Shown one piece after another: positions 63,981-64,000 of a stretch of 64,000 nucleotides of DNA. A model generated the notes under the pieces. It worked only from the letters and a program-made list of their open reading frames with translations, searched no databases and was not told the origin of the DNA. This DNA is from Microvirga ossetica (GTDB lineage Bacteria; Pseudomonadota; Alphaproteobacteria; Rhizobiales; Beijerinckiaceae), in contig NZ_CP016619.1 in NCBI RefSeq assembly GCF_002741015.1, positions 682,001-746,000 on the forward strand, in the 5' to 3' direction. A program made the position numbers and the translations under genes. The stretch's first letter is position 1. Each line of letters begins with the position of its first letter.

Positions 63981-64000
63981 TTCTTCTGCCTCGGGTTGTG

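Noticed and set aside
1..64000. CRISPR arrays, rRNA and tRNA genes
   Set aside because: Scanned by eye on both strands; no regularly spaced repeats or tRNA-like cloverleaf with a T-loop GTTCRANNC-type core in the right context was seen.

Overview
The window looks like accessory DNA from a GC-rich alphaproteobacterium of the Hyphomicrobiales. The best guess from gene content is a Methylobacteriaceae/Microvirga-like genome; this is inference, since no rRNA or tRNA is present to anchor it. Supporting signs are a NepR-type general-stress anti-sigma gene, an Omp25/31-like barrel protein with an N-terminal signal peptide, an ImuB remnant, DUF6894-type small proteins, KGG-type stress protein and many alphaproteobacterial insertion sequences. 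No complete replication or type IV secretion system is seen, so the window could be a plasmid, chromid or chromosomal island.

Layout. 1-9.2 kb: Crp/Fnr regulator, a nepR-like gene split by a complete IS701-type element, hfq, a cassette bounded by two identical 140-bp inverted repeats, a 521-residue orphan protein, two decayed transposases and an S24-type repressor lacking its catalytic residues. 9.6-24.4 kb: the most ordinary stretch, with an outer-membrane barrel protein, a soluble FtsK-type translocase, a lytic transglycosylase, a site-2 protease, a DEDD exonuclease, a D-Ala-D-Ala carboxypeptidase, a Gfo/Idh/MocA oxidoreductase, an imuB tail and a ParA-like ATPase. 24.6-37.8 kb: two related ISNCY-type elements and IS30 debris around small stress and cell-surface genes (DUF6894, ParB-like, SHOCT, transglutaminase, cold shock) and several broken genes.

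38.2-47.8 kb is a coherent, visibly AT-richer mobile-element block. A MobF relaxase gene with a ribbon-helix-helix accessory gene is divergent from a three-gene operon (TraK/StbA-like, ParA-like TraL/StbB-like ATPase, membrane coiled-coil TraM/StbC-like). The 250-bp gap between them has inverted repeats expected of an origin of transfer. Downstream of the relaxase lies an unrecognised 384-residue protein with a possible PD-(D/E)xK motif, and the block ends in an autoregulated-looking Fic AMP-transferase gene.

48.3-64 kb is a graveyard of truncated transposases (IS256, IS630, IS3, IS5), a recombinase tail, two nuclease remnants, an SRAP-domain protein, an RTX calcium-binding protein and an Excalibur protein. 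It also holds a duplicated two-gene cassette: a ClpB-like AAA-2 protein that has lost its Walker A lysine, plus a partner gene (54.45-56.0 kb intact; 59.9-61.1 kb with the partner reduced to its tail). Both copies, and a third site, share a conserved upstream element. The end of the window has two adjacent MbcA/ParS-type antitoxin-like genes without a visible toxin.

The most unusual signals are the pseudo-AAA cassette, the odd relaxase (long insertion between tyrosine pairs, degenerate helicase P-loop, Toprim-like tail), the perfect 140-bp inverted-repeat cassette, and the IS-disrupted nepR-like gene. Several genes are broken by single-base frameshifts; sequencing error is an alternative for each.
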